Origin: Firmicutes bacterium UBA5496
GTDB lineage: Bacteria > Bacillota > Proteinivoracia > UBA4975
Direction of reading: 5' to 3'
Assembly (NCBI GenBank): GCA_002427015.1
Contig: DIPE01000006.1
Coordinates: forward strand, 1-6,088
Length of the DNA: 6,088 bases
Part shown: piece by piece, positions 1 through 5,215 of the stretch
Numbering within the stretch: the first letter of the stretch is position 1
Layout of the letters: every line of letters starts with the position of its first letter
Notes under the pieces: generated by a model
Databases searched by the model: none
What the model was told of the DNA's origin: nothing
What the model saw: only the letters and a program-made list of their open reading frames with translations
Program-made: the position numbers and the translations under genes

Positions 1-17
1 ATGAGGGAGGAGGAACT

Positions 18-368
18 ATGCAAACGGTTTTTTTCTACTATCCCAATTGAAGCACAGCCCGGCGAGCCAAGGCTTGGCTCACTGCCAATGCTGTGCCCGT
101 CCAAGAACGACATATTTATAATCAGCCCCCCTCCAGGGAAGAACTGGAAACAATTGCCCGGCTTTTGGGGCATCCCAGGGAAATGGCAGCTGTCCGGGGC
201 AAATATTTTAAGGAGTCCGGCTTGGATTTGGACAAGGATTCCGCGGCCAAGATAATTGCCGCCATGGAAGCCCAGCCGCGCCTGCTTAAGCGGCCCCTCT
301 TGTATAACGAGGCCCGGGCCCTTGCTGGCTTTGCCGAAAAAAAGTATGAGGAGTTTTTTGGAAAATGA
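18..368 (+). CDS. ArsC/Spx/YusI-family thioredoxin-fold selenoprotein (UGA 48-50 = Sec11)
   Basis: The reading frame from ATG 18 is open to the TGA stop at 366-368 except for one TGA at 48-50, giving 116 residues if it is read as Sec. The start MQTVFFYYPN-U-STARRAKAWL matches the family pattern (Y-x-x-P-x-C-S-T-C-R-K-A-x-x-W-L), with UGA exactly at the catalytic Cys. The rest also fits: QPPSREEL near residues 36-43, a KRP motif with R92 (the Arg conserved in Spx and ArsC proteins) and a terminal GF near 105. Length is normal for the family (about 115-120). The second Cys of the usual CxxC is Ala14 and no Cys codon occurs anywhere, so the selenol would need an external thiol such as thioredoxin or glutaredoxin. 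Family members are cytosolic thiol oxidoreductases or arsenate-reductase-like; the substrate here is unknown. A GGAGG-rich SD lies at 5-13. The methyltransferase gene starts 31 nt downstream. The alternative, a pseudogene with a nonsense mutation, is unlikely given the position of the UGA and the SECIS-like hairpin. Confidence 0.85.
52..96 (+). promoter_or_regulatory. Bacterial SECIS element (selenocysteine insertion hairpin)
   Basis: The hairpin begins 1 nt after the UGA codon. Lower stem 52-58 pairs with 90-96 (7 perfect bp, GCACAGC/GCTGTGC). After a small internal loop (59-60/87-89), 61-63 pairs with 84-86. An ACU bulge (81-83) follows, then upper stem 64-70 pairs with 74-80 (7 perfect bp). 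The apical loop is GGC at 71-73. Twenty nucleotides separate the UGA from the loop, and the loop starts with G. Both agree with the published bacterial SECIS description (loop roughly 16-37 nt downstream, G among the first loop bases). It would be bound by SelB with Sec-tRNA. The hairpin lies inside the coding sequence. Structure was paired by eye, not by energy folding. Confidence 0.82.
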
Positions 369-399
369 AAGTATACCCGGGAAAGCTAGGTAACCGGGA

Positions 400-2010
400 A
401 TGACTGAAATTGAAAAAATCCTGGCCCATCAGGCAGGGGCCAGGCTGTACCATCGGAAGACGGGCCGGTTACCTGTACCTGAGGAACTGGCCCGTCTTGT
501 TGATAAAGAGGTCTTTATTGAGTTGAAGCATTTCCAGGCAAGAGGAGATGTCAAGACCGCTGCAGCGGTGCTGGCCGGCGGCCAACTGGATATGGATTTG
601 GGTCAGCTTTATCAATGTATGCGGAAGATTGCTGAGAAGAAAGATTTGGGGCAGGTCTTCACCCCTATGCCGGCAGTGGAGGCGGCCTTAGACCTGGTAA
701 AGGCCAAGCCTGAGAGGATAATCGACCCTGCCTGCGGAGCAGGAGACTTTTTGCTGGCCTGCAGCCGCCGCTGGCCCGGGGCAAGGCTTACGGGGATAGA
801 TATTGACCCATTGGCCCTGGCTGTTGCCGCCACGAAACTGACGCTGGCAGATATCGGCAATGTAGAGCTGCTCTTGGCCAACGCCATTGGTTTAAGCTGT
901 GCCGGCACTTATGACCTGGTTGCGGGCAATCCCCCCTGGGGCGGTATTCTCCCCCTTGAAGATTTTCCAAGCAATTTTCCCCGCCAGGCCAACTCCTTTG
1001 TCTACTTTTTGGAACTGGCGGCGCGGCTGCTGCAGCCAGGGGGACAGCTGGTTTTTGTGCTTCCCGAGGCCTTTACCAAAGTATGGACCTACAAAAAAGC
1101 AAGAGCCTGGCTGCTTCAGAACTTTGCCGTCAGCGGCCTGCATTATATCCCAAAGCTTTTTGCCGGCTATTACGCCCCAGCGATACTCCTAGCTGCAGTC
1201 AGACTGCCTTGTTCTCCGGTAAAGGGCGTTCCCGTGTGGTACCAAAGAAGCTTAAACAAGCCCAAGACAGCGCATAATATCCTGCCGGCAGCGGCCCTGG
1301 AGCCCCAGCGGTTAAATTACAACTGGCAGCCTGCGATGGAAGCACTGTGGGGGCAGTGCAGGCAGGATGCATTCTATTTCCGGGAGGGAAAATTAGGCGC
1401 GGCCTTGCCTGAGGGATTAGCAGTGGTGGATTTTTCTCTGGGCATCGTCACCGGAGACAATCGGCGCTTTATCCATAACGAACCTGCCCCGGGACGCTTT
1501 TCTCTCTTGCAGGCCAGGGATATCGCGCCTTTCACAGTCTCCCCGCCATCCCGCTGGCTGAAATATGACAGCGCAAGGCTGCAGCAGGCTGCGCCCCTGG
1601 AAAAATACCAGGCAGCCCCCAAGATTGTCTATCGCTTTATCGCCCGGGAAATAATCGCTGCCGTAGATAACAGCGGTTCCCTTACCCTCAACAATCTCAA
1701 TTTAATTTTGCCTCTGCGCCTGCCCTTTCCCTTGGAATACCTGGTGGCGCTCTTAAACAGCAAGCTCATGAACACTCTGTATATGTACAAGTTCTTTACG
1801 GGCAAGGTTTTGACCCGTCAGCTCAAGCAAATGCCCTTGCGCCTTGGCAAGGCAGAGGAAATAACAGCCTTGGCAAAAAAACTGGCTCAAGGCGAGGGCA
1901 GCATGGCGGAAATGGACCATTTGATTTATGACTTGTATGGGCTGGATCCAGGGCAACGCAGTTTGGTGGCAGAAGAGCATCGCCGCCTGAAAGAGATGTT
2001 CTTTGTTTAA
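400..2010 (+). CDS. Gamma-type adenine-N6 DNA methyltransferase (Eco57I/TaqI-like), orphan
   Basis: A 536-residue class I SAM-dependent DNA methyltransferase. Visible motifs in order: motif X GQVFTP (84-89), motif I DPACGAGDF (109-117, SAM binding), the acidic end of beta-2 in GIDID (132-136), and motif IV NPPW (177-180), the signature of amino-methyltransferases acting on adenine N6. GGQLVFVLPEAF then matches the later core strands. The order X-I-IV followed by a long C-terminal part is the gamma arrangement. Residues about 345-500, including LVALLNSKLMNTLY (448 on), resemble the TaqI-like target-recognition region. The first 75 residues look helical and I do not recognise them. No nuclease motif is visible in the protein and no restriction gene adjoins it within the window. 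The start at 400 has only a weak SD (AGG at 388-390). It probably shares a transcript with the selenoprotein gene. The recognition sequence cannot be read from the protein. Confidence 0.9.
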   Translation: MTEIEKILAHQAGARLYHRKTGRLPVPEELARLVDKEVFIELKHFQARGDVKTAAAVLAGGQLDMDLGQLYQCMRKIAEKKDLGQVFTPMPAVEAALDLVKAKPERIIDPACGAGDFLLACSRRWPGARLTGIDIDPLALAVAATKLTLADIGNVELLLANAIGLSCAGTYDLVAGNPPWGGILPLEDFPSNFPRQANSFVYFLELAARLLQPGGQLVFVLPEAFTKVWTYKKARAWLLQNFAVSGLHYIPKLFAGYYAPAILLAAVRLPCSPVKGVPVWYQRSLNKPKTAHNILPAAALEPQRLNYNWQPAMEALWGQCRQDAFYFREGKLGAALPEGLAVVDFSLGIVTGDNRRFIHNEPAPGRFSLLQARDIAPFTVSPPSRWLKYDSARLQQAAPLEKYQAAPKIVYRFIAREIIAAVDNSGSLTLNNLNLILPLRLPFPLEYLVALLNSKLMNTLYMYKFFTGKVLTRQLKQMPLRLGKAEEITALAKKLAQGEGSMAEMDHLIYDLYGLDPGQRSLVAEEHRRLKEMFFV

Positions 2011-2020
2011 AGGGACGAAG

Positions 2021-2071
2021 CAAAAAAGCAGGGGGGTCGTTTCGGCCCCCCCGTTCCATTTTTTATTTTTT
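2021..2071. terminator. Bidirectional intrinsic terminator between convergent genes
   Basis: A 9-bp GC-rich stem, 2031-2039 paired with 2043-2051 and with a TTT loop, includes a run of six G-C pairs and one G-T pair. On the right it is followed by a T-rich tract (2054-2071), suiting termination of the methyltransferase transcript. On the left an A-run (2022-2027) reads as T's on the minus strand, suiting termination of the convergent surface-protein gene. The right-hand T-tract overlaps that gene's stop codon (2063-2065). Confidence 0.85.
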
Positions 2072-3220
2072 GCGCCGGTTAATTAAGAATATCCCCAGAC
2101 CGAGGGCCGCCAGGCCTAATGCTCCGCCGGCATATACCCAAGAGAGATTGTTGCCAGGGGCATTGAGGGCTTTGACCTGGCCGTTGGCTTCCCCCCTGAA
2201 GGAGGCGGGTTCGCGGCCATCGGCATTTTCCTGCTCTGGGAGCGGGGAATCTTGGGCCAAATCTTCGACAATAACAGCGCTGGTGATCCAGAGCACATCA
2301 GAGCGGTGGCGCAAATCCAGAATCTGGGCAGCTGTAGCTGCGGCAGAAACGACATTCATTTCTTCACGATACTGGACGCCTATGCTGTCCAAATGGGCAG
2401 ACAGGCTTGCCAGGGACTGAGCAAATCCCTGGGCATAAAGCTGGCTGAGAGCGGAATAAAATTCCTCAGGAATCATAGGCCTTTCATCTATGCTGCTCAC
2501 CGGATCATCACCCTGGGCTATGCCAGTTTCACCGGTATCGATAATGGGTTCGGGCACGGGGGCTATGTCTGCAGGAAAAGGCTCGGCGCTGTCAGTTCCC
2601 TCATCAGGCAAGGGTGAAGGGGCGCTATCTTCCCCATGAAAACCGGGTTCGGCAGCGCCGGGGCTGCCAGGTTCAGATTGTCCTGAATCAACTGTCCCTG
2701 TATAGCCCGGGAAACCGGTGTCTAACTCCGGGGGAGCTTCCAGGCCATACTGGGTGTAAAGGTCGCGGATTTGCTTTTCCAGGCCCGGGGTAAGGTCAAA
2801 GAACGGGAATATATAGATTTCATATACAGCATCATCTTTGCCTGTTTGCATCTGTTGGTAGAGCCATACATCCATTTTGCCGGCTTGTTCCTGCAATTGC
2901 TGGTACTCCCGGCTGGCTAAATCTTTTTCTTGGACAAAGAGCTGAGCCAGCTCATCGTCGTCTATATATTTTTGCTCCTTGTGGTTCCAGGCAACTTGGC
3001 CTTTAAGGGAATCCGTTACCCAAGTATGCATAGTCAGATTAATATCCAAGTGAGCTAGAGAAATCTCATAGCTTTCAACTACCACAAATTCATCCTCACT
3101 AAGCGCAAAGGTTTCACAGATAAATTCAACCAGTTCAGGCTGAACGCCTTCAGCTGCGGCAGGAGCCCCTGCCGCCAACAGCAGCAAAAACAACAATGCA
3201 CAGGCCATAATTTTTCGCAA
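2063..3220 (-). CDS. Unrecognised secreted protein anchored by a C-terminal membrane helix
   Basis: The preferred start is TTG 3220-3218, giving 385 residues beginning M-R-K-I-M-A and a classic signal peptide (LRKIMACALLFLLLLAAGAPAAAEG, cleavage near AAA/EG). A GAGGGGGG tract lies just upstream, and a plausible promoter -10 covers the alternative ATG at 3271, so transcription would begin downstream of that ATG. From 3271 the protein would be 402 residues with 17 extra ones. The mature part has an N-terminal domain of about 150 residues, then a linker of about 80 residues rich in Pro, Ser, Glu, Asp and Gly. A second domain of about 80 residues begins RPMIPEEFYSALSQLYAQGF; it faintly resembles a subtilase-propeptide (I9) fold. 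The end is a hydrophobic helix (about 20 residues before NRRKK) that would place most of the protein outside the cell. No LPXTG motif is present. Function unknown. It is transcribed divergently from nth. Confidence 0.8.
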   Translation of the reverse strand: MRKIMACALLFLLLLAAGAPAAAEGVQPELVEFICETFALSEDEFVVVESYEISLAHLDINLTMHTWVTDSLKGQVAWNHKEQKYIDDDELAQLFVQEKDLASREYQQLQEQAGKMDVWLYQQMQTGKDDAVYEIYIFPFFDLTPGLEKQIRDLYTQYGLEAPPELDTGFPGYTGTVDSGQSEPGSPGAAEPGFHGEDSAPSPLPDEGTDSAEPFPADIAPVPEPIIDTGETGIAQGDDPVSSIDERPMIPEEFYSALSQLYAQGFAQSLASLSAHLDSIGVQYREEMNVVSAAATAAQILDLRHRSDVLWITSAVIVEDLAQDSPLPEQENADGREPASFRGEANGQVKALNAPGNNLSWVYAGGALGLAALGLGIFLINRRKK

Positions 3221-3226
3221 GCACAA

Positions 3227-3237
3227 TCCCCCCTCTG
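3227..3237 (-). promoter_or_regulatory. Purine-rich ribosome binding site supporting TTG start at 3220
   Basis: Read on the minus strand this is AGAGGGGGGAT, about 6-7 nt before the TTG at 3220-3218. Neither ATG 3271 nor ATG 3262 has a comparable site at a good distance. It also puts Arg-Lys directly ahead of the hydrophobic signal core, the normal n-region layout. Confidence 0.5.
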
Positions 3238-3269
3238 GATATATGACGCTTCTACCCCCCATATTGTTC

Positions 3270-3300
3270 ATTATCTTCTGGCGGAATCTATCTTGTCAGG
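3270..3300 (-). promoter_or_regulatory. Likely sigma-A promoter for the anchored surface-protein gene
   Basis: On the minus strand CTGACA (3300-3295) and GATAAT (3275-3270) each match the consensus at 5 of 6 positions and are 18 bp apart. The start site would fall near 3263, leaving a leader of about 40 nt before TTG 3220. The -10 overlaps the ATG at 3271, arguing against that upstream start. Confidence 0.5.
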
Positions 3301-3320
3301 GGTTTGGGGACAAGATGATG

Positions 3321-3326
3321 TATAAT
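3321..3326 (+). promoter_or_regulatory. Candidate -10 box (TATAAT) for nth
   Basis: This is a perfect TATAAT in the short divergent intergenic region. No good -35 sits at 16-18 bp; the nearest TTGTCA (3293-3298) is 22 bp away. If used, transcription would start around 3333, at the Shine-Dalgarno itself, leaving almost no leader. It may therefore be a chance match. Confidence 0.35.
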
Positions 3327-3340
3327 AGGAGCAGGAGGAG

Positions 3341-4009
3341 ATGGAGACAGTGGAAACAAATGACATTCTCGATGTGCTGGCCAAGCTGTATCCCAATGCT
3401 GCATGCGCCCTAGAGCACCGAAATCCCTTTGAACTGCTGATAGCGACAATTCTGTCTGCCCAGTGCACTGATCAGCGGGTTAACCAAATTACCAGGCGCC
3501 TATTTGCCCAGGCCCCCAGCCCCCAGGCAATGGCGGCGCTGGGAGTGGATAGAGTCCGGGAGCTTATCCATGGCTGCGGTCTCCACAATAATAAGGCTGC
3601 CAACATCGTAGCTACTTGCCGGGCTCTGGTGGAGAAACACCAGGGTGAAGTTCCCAGCAGCCGGGAGGAACTAGAAGCCCTGCCGGGAGTGGGCCGAAAA
3701 ACCGCCAATGTAATTCTCAGCAATGCTTTCGGTGTGCCGGCAATTGCCGTGGACACCCATGTCTTCCGGGTCGCCAACCGCATAGGCCTTAGCGCTGCCT
3801 CTACTCCTGAGAAAACAGAAAAACAGTTGATGCAGGCAATACCCCGGGAGCGCTGGAGCCATGCTCATCATCTCTTGATTTTTCATGGCCGCAATTTGTG
3901 CAAGGCCCGTAACCCCCAATGCCACCAATGCCCTTTAGGGGACGTACCTTTTTGTCGCGAATTCGACAAAAAGAAAAAAGGGGAAAAAGGTGCATCCTCA
4001 AAGCAATAG
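3341..4009 (+). CDS. nth: Endonuclease III, [4Fe-4S] DNA glycosylase/AP lyase
   Basis: A 222-residue base-excision-repair enzyme that removes oxidised pyrimidines and cleaves abasic sites. The helix-hairpin-helix LPGVGRKTANV (114-124) carries the catalytic Lys120, and AVDTHVFRV carries Asp138. Both fall at the same numbers as in the E. coli enzyme, which supports ATG 3341. The iron-sulfur ligands are C187-X6-C194-X2-C197, but the fourth Cys is C205, giving X7 where the classic motif has X5. The C-terminus ends in a lysine-rich tail (DKKKKGEKGASSKQ), somewhat longer than in E. coli (211 residues). The AGGAGG at 3333-3338 leaves only 2 nt before the ATG, unusually short; GTG 3350 (spacing 11) is the alternative start. 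The sir2-like gene follows 39 nt later, probably in the same transcript. Confidence 0.97.
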   Translation: METVETNDILDVLAKLYPNAACALEHRNPFELLIATILSAQCTDQRVNQITRRLFAQAPSPQAMAALGVDRVRELIHGCGLHNNKAANIVATCRALVEKHQGEVPSSREELEALPGVGRKTANVILSNAFGVPAIAVDTHVFRVANRIGLSAASTPEKTEKQLMQAIPRERWSHAHHLLIFHGRNLCKARNPQCHQCPLGDVPFCREFDKKKKGEKGASSKQ

Positions 4010-4032
4010 CGTAAAGGGACACTCGAAATAAG

Positions 4033-4041
4033 AGGAGGAGG
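4033..4041 (+). promoter_or_regulatory. Strong ribosome binding site for the GTG-initiated sirtuin gene
   Basis: AGGAGGAGG with its last copy ending 7 nt before GTG 4049-4051. This decides the non-ATG start; residues VENIKKLAQLLAESKDT then lead directly into the first Rossmann strand, as expected for the family. Confidence 0.8.
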
Positions 4042-4048
4042 GATATAG

Positions 4049-4798
4049 GTGGAAAATATTAAGAAACTTGCCCAACTGCTGGCGGAAAGCAAAGATACCC
4101 TGGTCCTGACCGGAGCGGGTGTCTCAACCGAGAGTGGCATCCCCGATTTTCGCAGTCCTGATACCGGCCTCTGGTCTCAGATGGATCCTATGGAGCTCTT
4201 GTCCCGGTCAGCCTTGTCCCGAAATCCCGCCAATTTTTGGACGCGCTCGGAGCCGATTTTCCGGGAAATGTCCACAGCTCAGCCTAATTCTTGCCATTAT
4301 GCTCTGGCCCGTTTAGAGGAAAAGGGGTTAATTCGGGGAATAGTCACCCAAAATATCGATAGCCTGCACCAACGGGCAGGCTCCAAATGCGTATTAGAAG
4401 TCCACGGTCATTTGCGCACCGCCCATTGTCCCAGTTGCGGCGCTGAAACCCATATGCCTCCTTTGCTGGACCGGGTGGCTACAGGGGATTCCCCGCCCCG
4501 GTGCAGCTGCGGCGTGGTTTTCCGCCCGGATGTGGTGTTGTTTGGCGACCCCCTGCCCGATGCTTTTCAAAGGGCCTGGCAATGGGCCAGGGTCTGCGAT
4601 TTGCTCCTGGTGGTTGGCTCCAGCTTGGAGGTGGCGCCGGTGTGCTGGCTGGTGCCGGCAGCGTCGAAACTGGCCATTATCAATATGGGGGAAACACAAT
4701 GCGATGATTTAGCTGAAGTTCTCATCCGGGGAAAAGCCGGCGAGATTTTGACGAAACTGGTCAAGGAAGCAGAAGAATTGCTGCAGGCACGGCCCTAG
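4049..4798 (+). CDS. Sir2-family NAD-dependent protein deacylase (sirtuin)
   Basis: A 249-residue enzyme that removes acetyl or other acyl groups from lysines, consuming NAD and releasing nicotinamide and O-acyl-ADP-ribose. Family motifs are all present: GAGVSTESGIPDFRS (22-36) for NAD binding, TQNID (100-104), catalytic His119 in VHGH, and GSSLEV near the second NAD-contact region. A zinc site is formed by C127-P-S-C130 and C152-S-C154. The pair spacing C-X2-C then C-X-C is less common than two C-X2-C pairs. The usual FGE is FGD here. Length is typical for bacterial CobB/SrtN-type proteins. The acyl preference cannot be decided from sequence. It lies 39 nt after nth, and its TAG stop overlaps the stop of the convergent membrane-protein gene. 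Confidence 0.96.
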   Translation: MENIKKLAQLLAESKDTLVLTGAGVSTESGIPDFRSPDTGLWSQMDPMELLSRSALSRNPANFWTRSEPIFREMSTAQPNSCHYALARLEEKGLIRGIVTQNIDSLHQRAGSKCVLEVHGHLRTAHCPSCGAETHMPPLLDRVATGDSPPRCSCGVVFRPDVVLFGDPLPDAFQRAWQWARVCDLLLVVGSSLEVAPVCWLVPAASKLAIINMGETQCDDLAEVLIRGKAGEILTKLVKEAEELLQARP

Positions 4799-5082
4799 CG
4801 GAAGATTGGTCTGCCTGTAGCTATCCAGACCAAGAGAGCTAAGAGAAAAGTTATCACGCCAATAAGGATGAGAAGGGGACCTAAGCTTAAGCCTTTGCGC
4901 CTGGCAAAAAGCAATCTGCCGATAGACATAAGCAGCCCCAGCAATCCCAGGCCCAAACCGGCAAATGTGCCCAAGGTGTAAGTCCACAGGCCAAATTCTT
5001 CAGCAAAGGCCAACCAGTCAAGGACTGCCGCCGCCCCCGCTAGACATAAAGCAATTAATAAGCCAATGCGCACGCGCTTCAA
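4795..5082 (-). CDS. Small three-helix membrane protein, unknown function
   Basis: Ninety-five residues from TTG 5082-5080. A GGAGGT site (minus-strand reading of 5091-5096) lies 8 nt upstream, so the non-ATG start is well supported. Hydrophobic segments fall at about 6-26, 34-59 and 67-88. Positive residues at the N-terminus (MKRVR) and between helices 2 and 3 (ARRKG) suggest an inside N-terminus and an outside C-terminus. Glycine/leucine-rich helices (GLGLGLLGLL) suggest packing or oligomerisation. I recognise no family. It converges on the sirtuin gene with a 4-bp overlap and is divergent from the ABC-ATPase gene; no terminator is visible at its end. Confidence 0.7.
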   Translation of the reverse strand: MKRVRIGLLIALCLAGAAAVLDWLAFAEEFGLWTYTLGTFAGLGLGLLGLLMSIGRLLFARRKGLSLGPLLILIGVITFLLALLVWIATGRPIFR

Positions 5083-5088
5083 GGAAAA

Positions 5089-5120
5089 GCACCTCCGGGT
5101 ATAGTGTATCCCGCAGGTGC
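5089..5120 (-). promoter_or_regulatory. Leader hairpin whose 3' arm contains the ribosome binding site
   Basis: On the minus strand GCACCT (5120-5115) pairs with AGGTGC (5094-5089). Beyond one C/C mismatch, GGGC-type pairing continues (5113-5110 with 5096-5099), then 3 more bp around a small loop at 5104-5106 with one bulged base. The 3' arm carries the GGAGGT SD of the TTG-started membrane-protein gene, so folding would hide it. This could be an off-switch for translation. Found by eye only. Confidence 0.5.
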
Positions 5121-5159
5121 TTGTTAGTATCAGTTGTCAGGAAGTTTTTAAAACAGGAA

Positions 5160-5188
5160 TTGACCCCTTATTAGCGGCAGGCTAAAAT
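5160..5188 (+). promoter_or_regulatory. Sigma-A promoter for the ABC-ATPase gene
   Basis: TTGACC (5160-5165) and TAAAAT (5183-5188) are each 5 of 6 matches and are separated by exactly 17 bp. The predicted start is near 5195, giving a leader of about 20 nt that contains the AAGGAGG site at 5201-5207, 8 nt before ATG 5216. Confidence 0.8.
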
Positions 5189-5215
5189 AATATCAGGAGT
5201 AAGGAGGGAGCCTAT

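Noticed and set aside
48..50. TGA as a nonsense mutation or a reassigned Trp/Cys codon
   Set aside because: It sits exactly at the catalytic residue and is followed by a SECIS-like hairpin; TGA also serves as a true stop at 366-368, so global reassignment is excluded.
1..255. Open frame from ATG 1 (84 codons)
   Set aside because: Its start codon overlaps the SD of the selenoprotein gene, the protein has no family-like pattern, and it is the other-frame shadow of the ArsC-like frame.
93..368. Separate gene starting at GTG 93
   Set aside because: This GTG is an internal Val codon in frame with ATG 18; starting here would remove the first strand and the active site of the fold, and no SD precedes it.
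376..398. Short inverted repeat CCCGG/CCGGG before the methyltransferase start
   Set aside because: Only 5 bp with a 13-nt loop and no T-tract; too weak to call a terminator or regulator.
2070..2617. Plus-strand open frames inside the surface-protein gene
   Set aside because: Antisense shadows of a gene with a clear signal peptide, stalk and membrane anchor; no SD or recognisable domains.
4394..4707. Open frames on both strands across the sirtuin zinc region
   Set aside because: Shadows of the Sir2 coding sequence, whose zinc-binding and catalytic residues are intact.
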